Source: Hedera helix (lineage: Eukaryota; Streptophyta; Magnoliopsida; Apiales; Araliaceae). Taken from it: a stretch of DNA of 64,000 bases. Both the position numbers and the translations under genes were made by a program. This document shows, one piece after another, positions 48,961-61,300 of the stretch. The first letter of the stretch is position 1. Each line of letters opens with the position of its first letter. The notes under the pieces are model-generated. The model was given only the letters and a program-made list of their open reading frames with translations, had not been told where the DNA came from and ran no database searches. The DNA is taken from contig OX359275.1 of assembly GCA_947179155.2 (NCBI GenBank), positions 42,207,898 through 42,271,897 of the forward strand, given 5' to 3'.

Positions 48961-49155
48961 TAATCAGGTGGCCTTAGTTAGCAGTTTTCTTGATGTAGCG
49001 ACAAAAATTTCACACGGAACATTTACGCCAAGAGGTACATCATTACCCCAAAAAATGTAATGTAATCAGGTGGCCTTAGTTAGCAGTTTTCTTGTTGTAG
49101 CGACAAAAATTTCACACGGAACATTTACGCCAAAAGGTACGACATTACCCTAAAA
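48961..49155. repeat. 102-bp tandem duplication
   Basis: Copies begin at 48961 and 49063; both contain AATCAGGTGGCCTTAGTTAG and TTCACACGGAACATTTACGC. They differ at only a few positions. Confidence 0.95.
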
Positions 49156-50240
49156 ACCATGGTGCAGTCTCAAGATTTATTACTCTTACTAATCATGTGC
49201 TTAGGATACATGAATACTAAACAGAGAAACTTTAAAAAAAATAAATTCAAAAGCCAATTATGTATAAATTAACCATGCAACAAGCAACGTGTACTTTTTC
49301 ATACCTGAACCGTATATTTTGCTACATTTCAGTACATTACAGATAGCAATCAATGGAGAGATTTAAGGAATATGATGATTGGTGATGTATTCATATTAGC
49401 ATCTTCAACCAACTAGTGAAGGTTAGGGTACTAATGCTTTACAGTAATCATTACCAGGCTCCCTCTGCCCCATGCTAAAAGTCCAACAAAGATTTACGTT
49501 AGACTTTGAAGCTTGAGGGCATGTGGGATATGCATTCAATACATTTGTCGAAAGTAAATACTTCTAAAAAAAATCAAGGCTTTTTAAATTAATAGATTAG
49601 CTTGCTAATAATGTAAAGAGGGTAGGTTAGATAACTTAAGTATATCAGCTAATAATGCTTCTACGATAAGTTCAGAAGTTATTGAAGACGGTTGAATTTT
49701 TCAAGAGAGGGAGAGAGAAGACTCTCTTTGCTTTGGGCTTCATGAGTCCGAGTAGATGATGGGCCAGATCCAAAATCCAGTTTCCCTAGTTCCTTTTGCG
49801 GACCAAGTGATTACTGCTTAAAATTTAGGGCTGACATGGAAAAATAAGTGCAGACTCTGATGGATGTGTGGGCCGTAATCATGAAAAACCTCGAATGATC
49901 GAGTGACTAACCCGGGTTTGGACAGCGTTGTTACTCTGTTTTATTTTTACAAAATACTTATAAGATTATAATTGATTTTTTATAAATTATTTTGAGATAT
50001 TTTTAAACTTAAAATTGACATAATTTATTTAAAATTTTAAAATAATAAATGTTATAACTAATAGTACCTTTTAGATAGTTTATGATATTTATAATTGTAT
50101 TGACATAAACAAAATAAATTTTATCTTAATTTTGAGTTTGAAATTAATTTTTTAAAAGTCAATATTAATCTTATAATTTAGAATAGAGGAAGTACTTTGT
50201 TTTTCTAGTTTTTATATTTCCTTTTAAGAAATCAATATTT

Positions 50241-50243
<3 letters not shown>

Positions 50244-50279
<36 letters not shown>
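50244..50279. repeat. (AT)n microsatellite
   Basis: About 18 AT units in gene-free spacer. Confidence 0.9.
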
Positions 50280-50280
<1 letters not shown>

Positions 50281-52524
50281 TCCAAATTAGAGATGTATTC
50301 TTAAAATAATAATCTTTTGAAAAAATATTGTTTATATATGCTCTTAACATTTGTTAAAAAGTAGTAGGCATAATAATATTCAGTTTACCTGAAATATAAT
50401 ACTAACATGTTAAAAAATTCAAATAGTCTCACCATTACTAAAATTTATTGTTGAATTACGATTGCAACGTATATTAATATATAGAATTTGATAGAATTAT
50501 AAGATATCAAATATATAGTTAAAATATTATTAACTATAATCGTCCATTTAACTCGAAACAAAAAAATAAAATTATAAATTATATCATTTACCAAATTCAT
50601 ATTGACTTATAATAATATATCTTTTGAAAATAAATATACATAATTCTTCAAGGAATAATGAAGCGTTGTAAGCATGGATACACCGTCTCTCCAAAGAATA
50701 ATGAAAAGTTGTACACGCATGTTCTTTGGCATTTGGCAAGACACAACCCCTGTGGCTGTGGAAAGGCGAATCCAACTATTCTAAAAATAGTTCATTATTA
50801 CATTTAACATTTAAAAGCAATTGGGGAAAAAAATCAATTTTTTGATTATATAATAATATGAATATCTCAACAAGGCCTAATACACAAGGCCCGAGTATTT
50901 GGATATGGCCAAAACTCAAGCTAAAGGCCCCACACTAAGCCCAAATGGCTCCCTCTTCCCCTCTATATATATATAGAGAGAGAATAAAATTAAGAATAAG
51001 GTAAAGCTCTTTTTGAGGTTAGTCCCAGAATTTCTTGCCAAACATATTCTAATGAAGTGATTATATAAAATTGGAATTAGTTATGTAAATCCTTTTCATA
51101 TTTGAAACCTCTAGATATGTTGTCAATCTCTATTTATTTGGATGAATAATTGAAAGGGGATCCAATCATGCTGATAATGCATTGTCTACCTTCTAGTAAG
51201 CATCATATGGCCCATTCGAACTGTTTCCCTCTGCATCCCATCTCTTTGGATGCAATGCATCTTCATTATATATCATTCCTTCGGTTTATATTCCTCACAA
51301 ATATATTATGAGAAGTACATGATTTTGCTTCTTCATTCCAATAATTCATGCACCAAACTCCAGCATGGATAATGGATTAGAAAATCTGCCTGACCTATCA
51401 CTGATCCCATGATAAATGTTGGATAAAATTCAAGATTAGGATTTTACGAGGAAACTTTTATTCCACTAATGAAAATGGGCGCCTTTCGTTTGATGGGGAA
51501 GTATTGCAAAGGAAAATATGGTTGTCAGGAGATCATCCGACGGTGCAATATTTTATAGGATGATGCTCATTTCTTCAATTCTTTGAGCTTTCTTTGTAAT
51601 ACCTTAATCCCACATAATATGAGATATTTTAATGTGTATATAAGAACTTAAACTACTATCATTTATACTTTCAGTCATGACCTTTTGAGTAAATTTGTGG
51701 TGGACTAAGATGACTCAGGAATACTATTGAGAAAGCGCATCGACCCTTATTATGCTATGATTTGATTCAGATTCTAGATTTACCCGAGTTGTTACATTCT
51801 TAGCTGACTACATCTTTCTAAAATTTTGAATGTTATATAGTGTAACAAATATATAGCCTAATATATACAAACATAGGACTAAGATTATACTTAAGATGAA
51901 TGACTAAGATTTTAGAAAATGCATTGCAAGGCATAAGGCGGTCTTAGCGGTGCTGAATATCAAAATTATTTTGTAAGGCACAAGGCAAAGAAGTGTCAGG
52001 AGACTCGTACCCAACCCTGGAAATGAGAAACTAGTCCTATGGTTGATTTTGGATAGTGACTGACACTGTACATGTTTAACTTTTCTTCTTCTTCTTTCTT
52101 TTTTGGTGTGATTATATGTATGGTTGTGTAGTGTTTGGAGTATTAGGCTGCTTGATTAACTTAGATCTGAATGAATCAAACTCGATTTGTACTTCACTAT
52201 TGTTGATGTGAGAGTTTTGAAGAATGTAACAGTCTTTAGCTGAAAAGGGAATCTGATTAATAATTTAATTTTTAGCAGATTATAAACCTCAAAACTGGTA
52301 CATGAAGCAAGCAATATTAGCAACAGTGAAGGAAAAATAAAAGGATTTGTATTCATATACAGGTACATGTTGAATTCTCTCTTCCTTTCCTTCCTCCTCA
52401 GTGTTCACCCTGTCCTCGGACTCCTATGTGTTCTTCTCCTACAGCACAAAACAGATTGAAGAAATTAAAAAAAAAAAAAGTGCCCACTGTAATAAACATT
52501 GAGAAGATGATATATACTAGAATA

Positions 52525-53657
52525 TTAAGCAAGGAAAGACAGACCCGGTGCTGTATTTCTACCAATGGCATCTCGATCCGAGTTGAAGTCATATGAAGAA
52601 CTTGCTTTGGCAAGCTCCATGGATAGAAGCTGAAACTCGATTGAAAAAACTTGAGGTTTTCAATTGTAGAGTCGCTATATATACACATATTGATATGCTT
52701 GAGTTATAACCTACCTCGACCTGATTCTGAAGTGACCGAACATAATTGATTATTTCATCCAACATTACTGCCATTCCCATATTCTGCATTTTGTCAACTC
52801 ATGCATAAAGAATGCGTAACCATACATATTGATATGAGAAAATAAAGGAATTTTGAGTGGGTTTGTTTCATTTTTGAGATGATAAATTTCTACCTTATGG
52901 CATCCTGGAACAATATCTTGCAAGCGCTTGAATCTACTATCTATCCTCTGTCTCCTCACCTAGTATATTATAGTCCAAACAAAAAAAGGAGATCTCCATA
53001 GATAGATAGCTACAAATTCTACAAAACAATATTATGACAAACACAAATTATATATATATATATATAGAACAGTTTCATTCAATTTACCCTTTCTGCTAAA
53101 CTATGACTATCAGTAGCTTGGCCTCTCCTTGCTCTAAAATGAATCACTTCTCCTAGTCTGATCTCACTGTTCCTCCCCTTCTTTCCTTTTCCCAAGCTCT
53201 GGAAATTAACGTCAATCAAAACCAAAGAATTAAAGAAACCAACTACTACCCTCTGAAATGAAATAAGAAAAAACAATAATAAAAGTATATATATAGATAA
53301 ATGGAGTATTATAAATGAATCATAAAAACTCACATTCTTTTTTGTTGTATCATTGTTGACTTTTAGTCCATTTACAAAAGCTGTGGAAGAAATGACATTA
53401 GAGCTGCCATTGGTTTGTTCCATCACTTTCCTCTTGTCAATGCAAGCATCTTCAGCCAATGCCGTGCTGTGAATAACTACTGTCCGTGCATTATCGCCAT
53501 CACTTTGGTAAGTGGTTGGAAGAAAATGATAATCGGTGGCTGGAAATTCAGCTCCTACTACTTGGAAATCACTACGTTTGAGATTTTCCAACATGGTTAG
53601 ATTCAGCCCTGCAAGCTGGTTTAGCACTCGGATGTCCATATCCATATCCATAGCCAA
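52525..53657 (-). CDS. bHLH transcription factor, BEE1/BEE3-like
   Basis: This is a nuclear DNA-binding protein of the brassinosteroid-enhanced-expression group. Exons 53334-53657, 53088-53198, 52894-52959, 52715-52783 and 52525-52629 join in frame to 224 residues. The basic region RARRGQATDSHSLAERVRRQ keeps His140, Glu144 and Arg148, the H-E-R set that reads E-boxes. Helix 1 (LQDIVPGCHK), loop and helix 2 (GMAVMLDEIINYVRSLQNQV) match BEE1 almost word for word, as does the following KASSSYDFNSDRDA. The N-terminal 108 residues are poorly conserved, as usual, and start with an odd Met-Asp run (MAMDMDMDI). The C-terminus is uncertain. Read through, the last exon stops at TAA 52525. Alternatively a donor CCGG|GTCTG near 52547 could splice to an exon at about 52395-52440 ending GEEHIGVRGQGEH. 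The start is the first Met of the open first exon. Confidence 0.88.
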
Positions 53658-54340
53658 GTACCTTTGTGAGAGGGATTGAAAGAATTCAAATCTTATATCA
53701 GATCAATTATAGGAGAGTTTCAATATATAACAAATTAAGATTTTATGGTATTCTCTTCTCTGTTATGGGCATTAAAAGCATACACGTTGAGTACTCTTTG
53801 ATATAATATTATTTCTTCTTATGGTGGGCCAATGGGTCAAGCTAAGCTATGGTTCTAAATTTTCTTCTTTAAGTCACAATGAAAAAAATAATTTTTTTTT
53901 TTTTTTTTGTGATTAATTTCAAGTTCTTCGCCCCATCTCTCTCCTCCAACTTTGTTTTTTTATTTTTATTTTATAAATTTATTTCTTTTTATTGGTTTCC
54001 ATCATTGTTAGAATCTAGCTTGATCCTAACACATGATATGTAACTACAATTCAAAAAAATTATTTCTCCAATGTCATGGGGTATTGGCGTTACAATAATG
54101 TTAAGGTATCGATTTTAAAGGCTTTGATGATGTGCGATTATTGTATTAGTTTATTTTATTATTAGTGATTAATTAATTAATACTAAAATATTTAAAATAA
54201 AAATAATATTGTAGAACAAATATACATTTAATACAATAAATAATACTTATTTCTCTAATAATATATCTGCTTCCTAAATTTAATGTCCCCAACATTTCTC
54301 CAGACTCCAAATGATAGATTCAAATGTATTTGATCATTAA
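53658..54340. other. Spacer between divergent bHLH and eS7 genes
   Basis: These genes point away from each other, so this stretch holds the bHLH promoter and the distal eS7 promoter. A T-run of about 18 bases lies at 53891-53908. No other structure is seen. Confidence 0.5.
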
Positions 54341-54529
54341 CCCAACCCAATCGGCCCAACCCTTTACAATACTCTAGCTCCTGATACATTCAGGCTGGGC
54401 TCGGGTTTCCCAACTCAAGCTCCCATCTCTCCCTCAGTTCATCTCAGCCGTCCAAAAAATTAGGGCTCGCATTTTTCTCGTATACTCGCCTTTTAAAAAC
54501 CTTCTTACGCCCACTTTCCTCACTCTCTG
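54341..54529 (+). promoter_or_regulatory. Likely eS7 promoter with site II elements
   Basis: GGCCCAAC at 54353, CAACCC repeats nearby and TGGGCT at 54396 are site II (TGGGCY/GCCCA) motifs that are typical of ribosomal-protein gene promoters in plants and are read by TCP factors. CT-rich sequence follows at about 54515-54535, where transcription of such genes usually starts. The start site is inferred. Confidence 0.55.
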
Positions 54530-56905
54530 AGACCTTCAAGGCTGAAGCTCTAGGGGTTCATTCGGCGGTACCGATCGAATAGACATTACCATAAGGTAAG
54601 TACTAAATTGGATGATGATATTCTTCTTTCTTTTCAAATGGATACTATTTGTTTTCTTGTATTATCTCACATATTGTCTATTTTCGCCATTGCGTTTCAT
54701 TAGTTTTGACGTAAAATTATTTAATTTGAGATCGGAGACTGTATTGTAGTTTCTTCACATAATAATAAACATTGAGAATTAGTCTTGTACTTTTTTGTTG
54801 TAAAATCTCTTCGGTGTGAAGATTTTAAGTTCTTATCTGGTGTTTTATTGTTAGATATTTACCGAAATTATACCTGTATTTCACTTATACGCTTTGAATT
54901 TAGTTATATTTATAGCTTGGCAAATGAGTTTTTTTGGTTTCTTCAAATGTTTTAGGGAGTTAGGATTGAGATATAATAATTTTTTATCAAATCTCAAGAA
55001 GAAGAAATGATGTAGTCCTGTATTTAGATTCTCTCCGACAATAAAAAGTAAAATTAGAAGGGGAAAAAACCAGAGCCACAACCCAAAAGGGCCTAAACCA
55101 ACCACCTGATGCACCCTCTTTATCACTTCCCTATGAAAAAATCTCTAAGATCAAGCATAATGCATCGTTTTCCTCATAATTCCAAGTTCCAAATAAATCC
55201 TTGGTATTGCCTCATCACAAATATACACACATTTCATCCAATTGGATTTCTCATGTAAGGACTGAGAAGTGAAATGCGTTAAAACACACATTTGTGGGTG
55301 TTCAATGGTCATCAAATTGGATTTCTGTGACTTGGCACCCTGGTAAGTTACTTGAAAGATTATGTAATGATTAAGTAGTGAAACATGTTAAAATGTGGCA
55401 AAACTGTATGCGCATTTAAGTTCAGTTATGTCTTTCCTCATTCCTGTTTTAAGGGCTGTTTATGCACTTATCCGAGATTCTTCCCCAGTCACATCTTTTA
55501 AAAAAATTTCTTTTGTTAATTAGATCTGTCAAGATGTTTACCTCAAGAAAGAAGATCTCCAAAGACAATGGTCTTGAACCCACCGAATTTGAAGAGACTG
55601 TTGCCCAGGTGATTTTCTGATAATTCTATGAAGCTTAATTGCTATTGCATTTACTTTTAATGGAAAGCATATCAACATAATCTTTATCTTCTTTCCATAA
55701 TGCCTCTGCAGGCACTTTTTGACTTGGAAAACACAAACCAAGATCTTAAAAGTGATTTGAAAGACCTCTACATTAACGCGGCTGCGTAAGCTTTCTGTGT
55801 ATATCTTATCAAACTCCCCTCACCCTTGTTGAAGCTCAGCCTAGTGATGTGCTATTTTTACTTTTCTTGCAGTCAAATTGATATCTCTGGGAATCGCAAA
55901 GCTGTTGTGATACATGTTCCGTATAGATTGAGGAAAGCTTTCCGCAAGATTCATCTAAAGCTTGTAAGAGAACTTGAGAAAAAGTTCAGCGGGAAGGTAA
56001 ATTTGTCTTTAATTGATTTCAATATAAAATTTTTCTCATTTCTAGTGTTGTGAAGAGGAAATAAGGTAAATTTGTCGATTTCAGTATTAAAATTTTCTCA
56101 TTTCTAGGGTTGTGAAGAGGAAATAAGACAGAAAGTAGCCTTGTCGAACAAAAGAAGATAAAGAGCATATATGATTTGTGTAGCTTGTTTGGAAATGTAT
56201 TTTCAAGGTTTTGGAACTTGATTTTGGTCTATTAGAACTTTGTAGATTTTCAAACTATGATTCTTTTTTTCAGTTGATGAAATAAATAGGAATTATCTTT
56301 GTAGTTCTTTGTCCTTTGTTATTGTTGACAAGGAATGGTCCCAATGAGCTTATTCAATTCTTGTGCATTCTTTTGATGAAATAAATAGGAATGATCATGT
56401 AGTACTTTGTCCAGTGTTTTTGATGACGCAAGGAATTTACCCAATGGTCTTTAATTCATCTATTTCTGAATTCTGAAATCATTTTTTTTATTTACATCAA
56501 GGTTGACATGCTTTAGTAACCTAACAGGATGTGGTAGTTATTGCTACACGAAGAATATTACGTCCACCAAAGAAAGGTTCTGCTGCTCAGAGACCCCGCT
56601 CCCGCACACTTACTGCTGTGCATGATGCTATGCTTGAGGATGTTGTTCATCCTGCCGAGATTGTTGGGAAACGCATCAGATACAGGCTTGATGGTTCAAA
56701 AATAATCAAGGTAATTACAATTTATTCCTTGGTTCGTTGGAGTATTTTCTGCAAGCAACTTTAAAATGGATTTTGTTTGTGACAGATTTACTTGGACCCG
56801 AAGGCACGTAATGATACAGAGTACAAACTAGAGACTTTTGCTGGAGTTTACAGGAAGCTTTCTGGGAAAGATGTCGTGTTTGAGTACCCGATAACCGAAG
56901 CCTAG
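54530..56905 (+). CDS. RPS7: 40S ribosomal protein eS7 (RPS7)
   Basis: eS7 is a structural protein of the small cytosolic ribosomal subunit. A non-coding leader exon ends at 54595 (ATAAG|GTAAG). Coding exons are 55534-55608, 55712-55785, 55873-55996, 56528-56710 and 56786-56905, giving 191 residues, the normal length. Exon 2 begins at about 55524, ten bases before the ATG. Diagnostic wording: MFTSRKKISKDNG at the start, RKAVVIHVPYRLRKAFRKIH, KFSGKDVVVIATRRILRPP, RPRSRTLTAVHDAMLEDVVH, and a C-terminus KLSGKDVVFEYPITEA. All splice sites are GT-AG, the frame is intact and no residue is odd. The long leader intron and the site II promoter agree with strong constitutive expression. Intron 4 (55997-56527) contains two separate tandem duplications. 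Confidence 0.97.
55994..56128 (+). repeat. 69-bp tandem duplication spanning the eS7 exon 4 donor
   Basis: AAGGTAAATTTGTC starts both copies, at 55994 and 56063; each continues with TTTCTCATTTCTAG-GTTGTG and AAGAGGAAATAAG. The second copy repeats the splice-donor context AAG|GTAAAT at 56065, which gives intron 4 a second potential donor. Confidence 0.9.
56274..56447 (+). repeat. 99-bp tandem duplication in eS7 intron 4
   Basis: Copies begin at 56274 and 56373 with TTGATGAAATAAATAGGAAT and continue in parallel through GT-CTTTGTCC, AAGGAAT and CCAATG, with more divergence than the upstream duplication. Confidence 0.85.
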
Positions 56906-57389
56906 GATCTGCTGTTAATGTGCCTTCTTGCTAGTGCTTTCATGTGTTAGAGATATCATGTAATTGCATTAATGGTTATTTGAAATTTTGAGTAAGAGAT
57001 CCGGATTATTGATCTTTTTTGCGTAGGGAAGCAGTAAAACTCAGGTGCAAGTTTCTTTGTTTATGCAGTCTTTCGAATCAAATTATGGGATGAGTTTGTT
57101 GTAGAACTCCCGAGCCTAAAAACTAAAGTTTGTTTTGTGACAATGCTATAAAATCTTAATATTCGTATTGCATGTTATTTTTTTTATTTTTTTCCTGATT
57201 TGATTTTTTGTCATCTGTATTCGGTGGGTTTCAAAACTATGTTTGAGTTGATGACCAAAAATTCTCTCAGTTGCCCAAAAGATATGTTTAACATGAAATA
57301 CCATTGACGTGTGGGAAAATGTTTGGTTTAAATTTCATATTTTCAGTTGTTATTTTTTAGTGTGGGGTTTTTGCGTTGGTTGGCTGGCC

Positions 57390-57528
57390 TTTTCTTGCAA
57401 TTGGGTGACCACTTGCTACAGGAGTGTTTCACTTTTTGCCTAGACTGTCTAGTATATGTACAGTGGACATTTTTCTTGCAATCGGTGACCTCTTGCTGCA
57501 GGAATGTTTCACTTTTTGCCTAGACTAG
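57390..57528. repeat. Direct duplication, period about 81
   Basis: Copies start at 57390 and 57471 with TTTTCTTGCAAT-GGTGACC and share GTTTCACTTTTTGCCTAGAC; a spacer of about 20 bases has diverged. Confidence 0.85.
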
Positions 57529-57820
57529 TAATGGTATGTAACTAGACAAATGTTGTCCAGTTTACTAGACATTTTCTTTTGCATAAATGTCAATTTGAAG
57601 ATATTCTTTTGTTATTTCTAGTTTTGAGTTTCTGTATATCCAGAGCTCTTGAATATTGTGTTCCTACCTATTATTAATTATTGCGACTAAAACGTAAATA
57701 TCTACTGTTATAAGAAATTTGAAAATGCAGTGATGGTAGAAATGAAAATGAAATTGAAAGGAATGAAGGAGATAATTATTTGTAGGATTCTAGTCCGAAT
57801 AAGTATAAGTACACTATCTA

Positions 57821-57914
57821 AATACTATATTCATCTTAATTATTAAAAAGTGAAACATGATATTAAAATTTGTGTTATGTTTCAACTTTTGATGATTAAG
57901 ATTGATGTATTATT
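57821..57914. mobile_element. Fold-back MITE
   Basis: About 94 bp. The left arm ATTCATCTTAATTATTAAAA pairs with the right arm TTTTGATGATTAAGATTGAT, and inner AGTGAAACATGATA pairs with TATGTTTCAACTT. Size, arm design and wording match the elements at 30773 and 43131. Confidence 0.7.
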
Positions 57915-58388
57915 TGATTTTATGTTTGAATGTTGTGTGTCTACAACTTGCCCTTTTGGTTCACATGATCCTTGTAAAGGTCAACTGATCTAAGAAAAAA
58001 ACACCAGAACGTTGGTTGCCCATCTGAGTGGGATATTTTGGAATAAGGTCTTGACACAAAAATTCCATCATACCTAATAGATGTTTTCGGTCTCCAGTAA
58101 CTTGTCCAAATTAGCATATCTATTCTTCAACAATAAGAAAATAGCTATAGGGTAAATATATTCGCGCAATAGGCTTCAATTTGATTCAGAGAATGATTTA
58201 ATGGGTATCTTCTAGATCTATCATCTTTGCTATTTATTATTATAAGAAATGTACATTCAAAGGCTGCATTAAATTGATACGTGGATATACATGCTTGGCA
58301 TTACAGAACATACAGCAAGAAAAACATACAGCAGTAAACGCAAGCTTGGTAACAGGAGAAAGATATTGCTGCATTCCAAATCAAGAGG

Positions 58389-61300
58389 TTAAAAAATCCT
58401 GCTGTTTACTCCCGCTCTATACAGATGCAACTCAGATGCAGCAGTTACACTGATCTCGGTGCTTGCTGGAGCAAATAGAACATCACCTTCAGAAACCATA
58501 TATTCAGTTGCAGAATGCATTCTTCCGTCTCCCGCTGCGACCAAAAAAATGGAGGGACCAGGGATTTCAGGGAATACAACTGATGCTCCAAGGTGAAGAA
58601 CACAGTGATCAACCTCAAATTCATCTAGAGGGGGAGTGTATCTTCTTGTATTTGGATTTATGGGGACTCCTAGCAAAATTTCTGGAAACCCCTGCAACCA
58701 AAATAGTTACATGCAACGTCAACAGAAGAAATTTTGTGCTACAGTTCGAGTCAACTTATGGTAAAATTTAGTCAAACAGAAACCGAAAATAGGTAAGAAC
58801 CTACTAACATAAAAGGCAAATAAGGACAATGCACATTTCCATAAACAAGTTCTTGCCTGATTTATCAGGTCAAAGGGCAATGCCATTTCTGCATTAATTA
58901 AGACCACGTTATAGTGGAATGGACAAGCTGAAAAACTATATGATGACAATTGTTCCATACTCAAATAGATATTTCTATTTTCGAATGCATGAGAAATTAT
59001 GTTATCCTTCAACATCCCTAAGAAACCGTTTATTCATTGTTTCACATTTTTTACCCAAGCATAATACAACTAACAAATATTTGAGGCCTTGAGCAACTTT
59101 TAAGTAAATTGACAATTTCACAGATTCGGGAATTTATCTAATGAAACGTCCACAAACTAAAGTCACTGAGGCCAGGCCATTATTTCCGACACCTTTCAAA
59201 ATCAATGTAAACATACATGTCACAGATTTTATAACCAAAGGATCTCCCGGATATAAAGTCTGAATTTTCAGCTAAAGGGGGGAGAACAAAAATCATCACT
59301 CAATTTACATATCATGCCGCAATGTTTGGATGTTATATTCACCTGTTTATATGTAAGCATCGAACAAAGAATTTCCACATCCCGCTTCTTTGGAGTAAGG
59401 CCAGCTCGTACAACATTATCGGAAGTTGCCATGCACTCGATACATTCACCGTATATGTATGCATGAGGTTCATTTGCCCCTAGATACAAAGCTTCCCCAG
59501 GATTGAGCTTCACATAATTAAAGAGCAGGGCTGCTATGACCCCAATATCATCTGAATACTGCTTTTCTAGCCGTAAAACTAATTCTTCCTTACTGGTCAG
59601 CTGCCTTGCCTGATACAAAGGATAATAAAGTTGTTGAAGGAGAAAAATGGGGATGGTGTTTAAAGAATAATGTAACTTTTATATCAAAGAACACGGATTT
59701 ATTACACCAATGTGAAAACCATTGATTCTATTTTATTTTTTTGGATAAAATGAAGAACAACGAGCAGATCCGTTTCCAGCAAACAGTGAAAATCACCCTA
59801 CATCCCATGGTTCCCATTTACTATGAGGACATACCGACATAGTACCAGTTTTTAATTTTTTTTGGTAAACTAGTACCAGTTATTTGCACAAGGCTAACAG
59901 ATTGATTGCACTTTGTACACTTTGCAACCTAATAAACAGCTGTGGGAGGCTTCAGCCATTTCAGCTGCAAAGAAAATTCACACCCATAGGTTCACTGGTA
60001 AGTGAATGCCTTAAAAGAATAATTAGAAATGTGAAACATCAAAAAGGAAAATAGATCGAGATGTTTACATAAATAAGAAGTTAGAAGTACGTTGGTAATC
60101 AGGACACAAATAATATATGTTTTGATAAACAATAAGTACCACAAAAATATCCAGTACCATTTTTTAAATATTTCTTTATTCTATGTTGCTCGAAACTTTG
60201 TTATCAAGAAGAGGTGTATATCAAGGCCACACGACACGGGCCTAGTGGTACAGAAATACAAGTAAAATTGCGATCCTTATACTGTTTTACAAAAAAGTGT
60301 TTATAAGCACTTCAAACCGTGAAGGAAAACAATCAGTAAAGGAAAGAAACAACTACTTGTTTATACTTAAGGTAAAAGTAGCATATTAATGGCAAAAAGG
60401 TGTCCAAAGAAGTCTAAAGATTTCATGGTGTGATAGACCTCTAAAACATCACACTTTGTTGCATTTCAGTTGAATATTTTCAAACTCTAGATGAGGGGGA
60501 CTACATTGCAAATCACCAAAGTTACAGTGCTATATCTTCATCTTTGTTAAGCATCAGTTAACTGTCCATGCTCAAAATAAATACAGAAAAACTATGAAGA
60601 TCATTACCTTAGATCCACAAAGCCTTAAGTAATTATCAGTTAACTCACATTCTTGACAGCAACTTCTTCTGCATGGCAGGCAGAGCACTACCATGAAGCA
60701 CCTACTTAAACAGTATACATTTCTAGGCAAAGGAGTGGAGCAAAGTTGCAATGACTGCAAATCACCAGAGTTCAAGTGCACTTTATACCACTAAAGCATC
60801 AACAGACTGTCTATTCTCAAAATAAAAAACAATATAATATAAAGATTAATATCACGCCTAGATCCAAAAGGCTTGAAGTATTAGGCACACAGAAATACAG
60901 AACTCTACTATAAAACAGTATAAACAGTGCAACATGGAAAGTATGACGTTCATCATCAAAAATTGATGTGAAATAAAACACAAAATTATACAACTTCCAA
61001 GCATTATCTTGATCCATAAAGCTTAAAGCACACATGATATCTTACTAAGATAGAGGACAGGCTTCCAGTGTACCTTATTTTCTAAGTTCAGACGACTAAT
61101 CAATTTGGGTAACACTTCGGAGATCACATCCTTACTCGCTGACATGAGTTGGGTAAATATTGACTGCAGAACTGCTTTCTGTTTCTCCTCTCCATCTTTC
61201 TCAGTGACATTCAACACTTGATCTGTATATGCACAGCCAACCACTTCTGAAATCTCAGGAACATCTTGGAGAATACCCTTTAGCTCCTGAAAACAACAAC

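Larger units (their letters stand above)
48322..52400. other. Spacer between membrane-protein gene and bHLH gene
   Basis: No further exon of the membrane-protein gene and no other gene is recognised. Contents are a Stowaway-like MITE (48610-48872), a 102-bp tandem duplication (48961-49155), an (AT)n tract (50244-50279) and AT-rich sequence. Around 51940-51985 there is AAGGC-type repeat wording like that near 15640. Confidence 0.45.
56906..58388. other. Spacer between converging eS7 and PMI genes
   Basis: The first 200 bases are the eS7 3' UTR. An 81-bp-period duplication (57390-57528) and a MITE (57821-57914) follow. No gene is recognised. The end near 58250-58388 is the PMI 3' UTR. Confidence 0.55.

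Noticed and set aside
3788..53657. A hormone gene cluster (cytokinin, ABA, CLE, BEE)
   Set aside because: The genes are on both strands, far apart and separated by housekeeping and dead genes; they act in different pathways, so co-location looks accidental.
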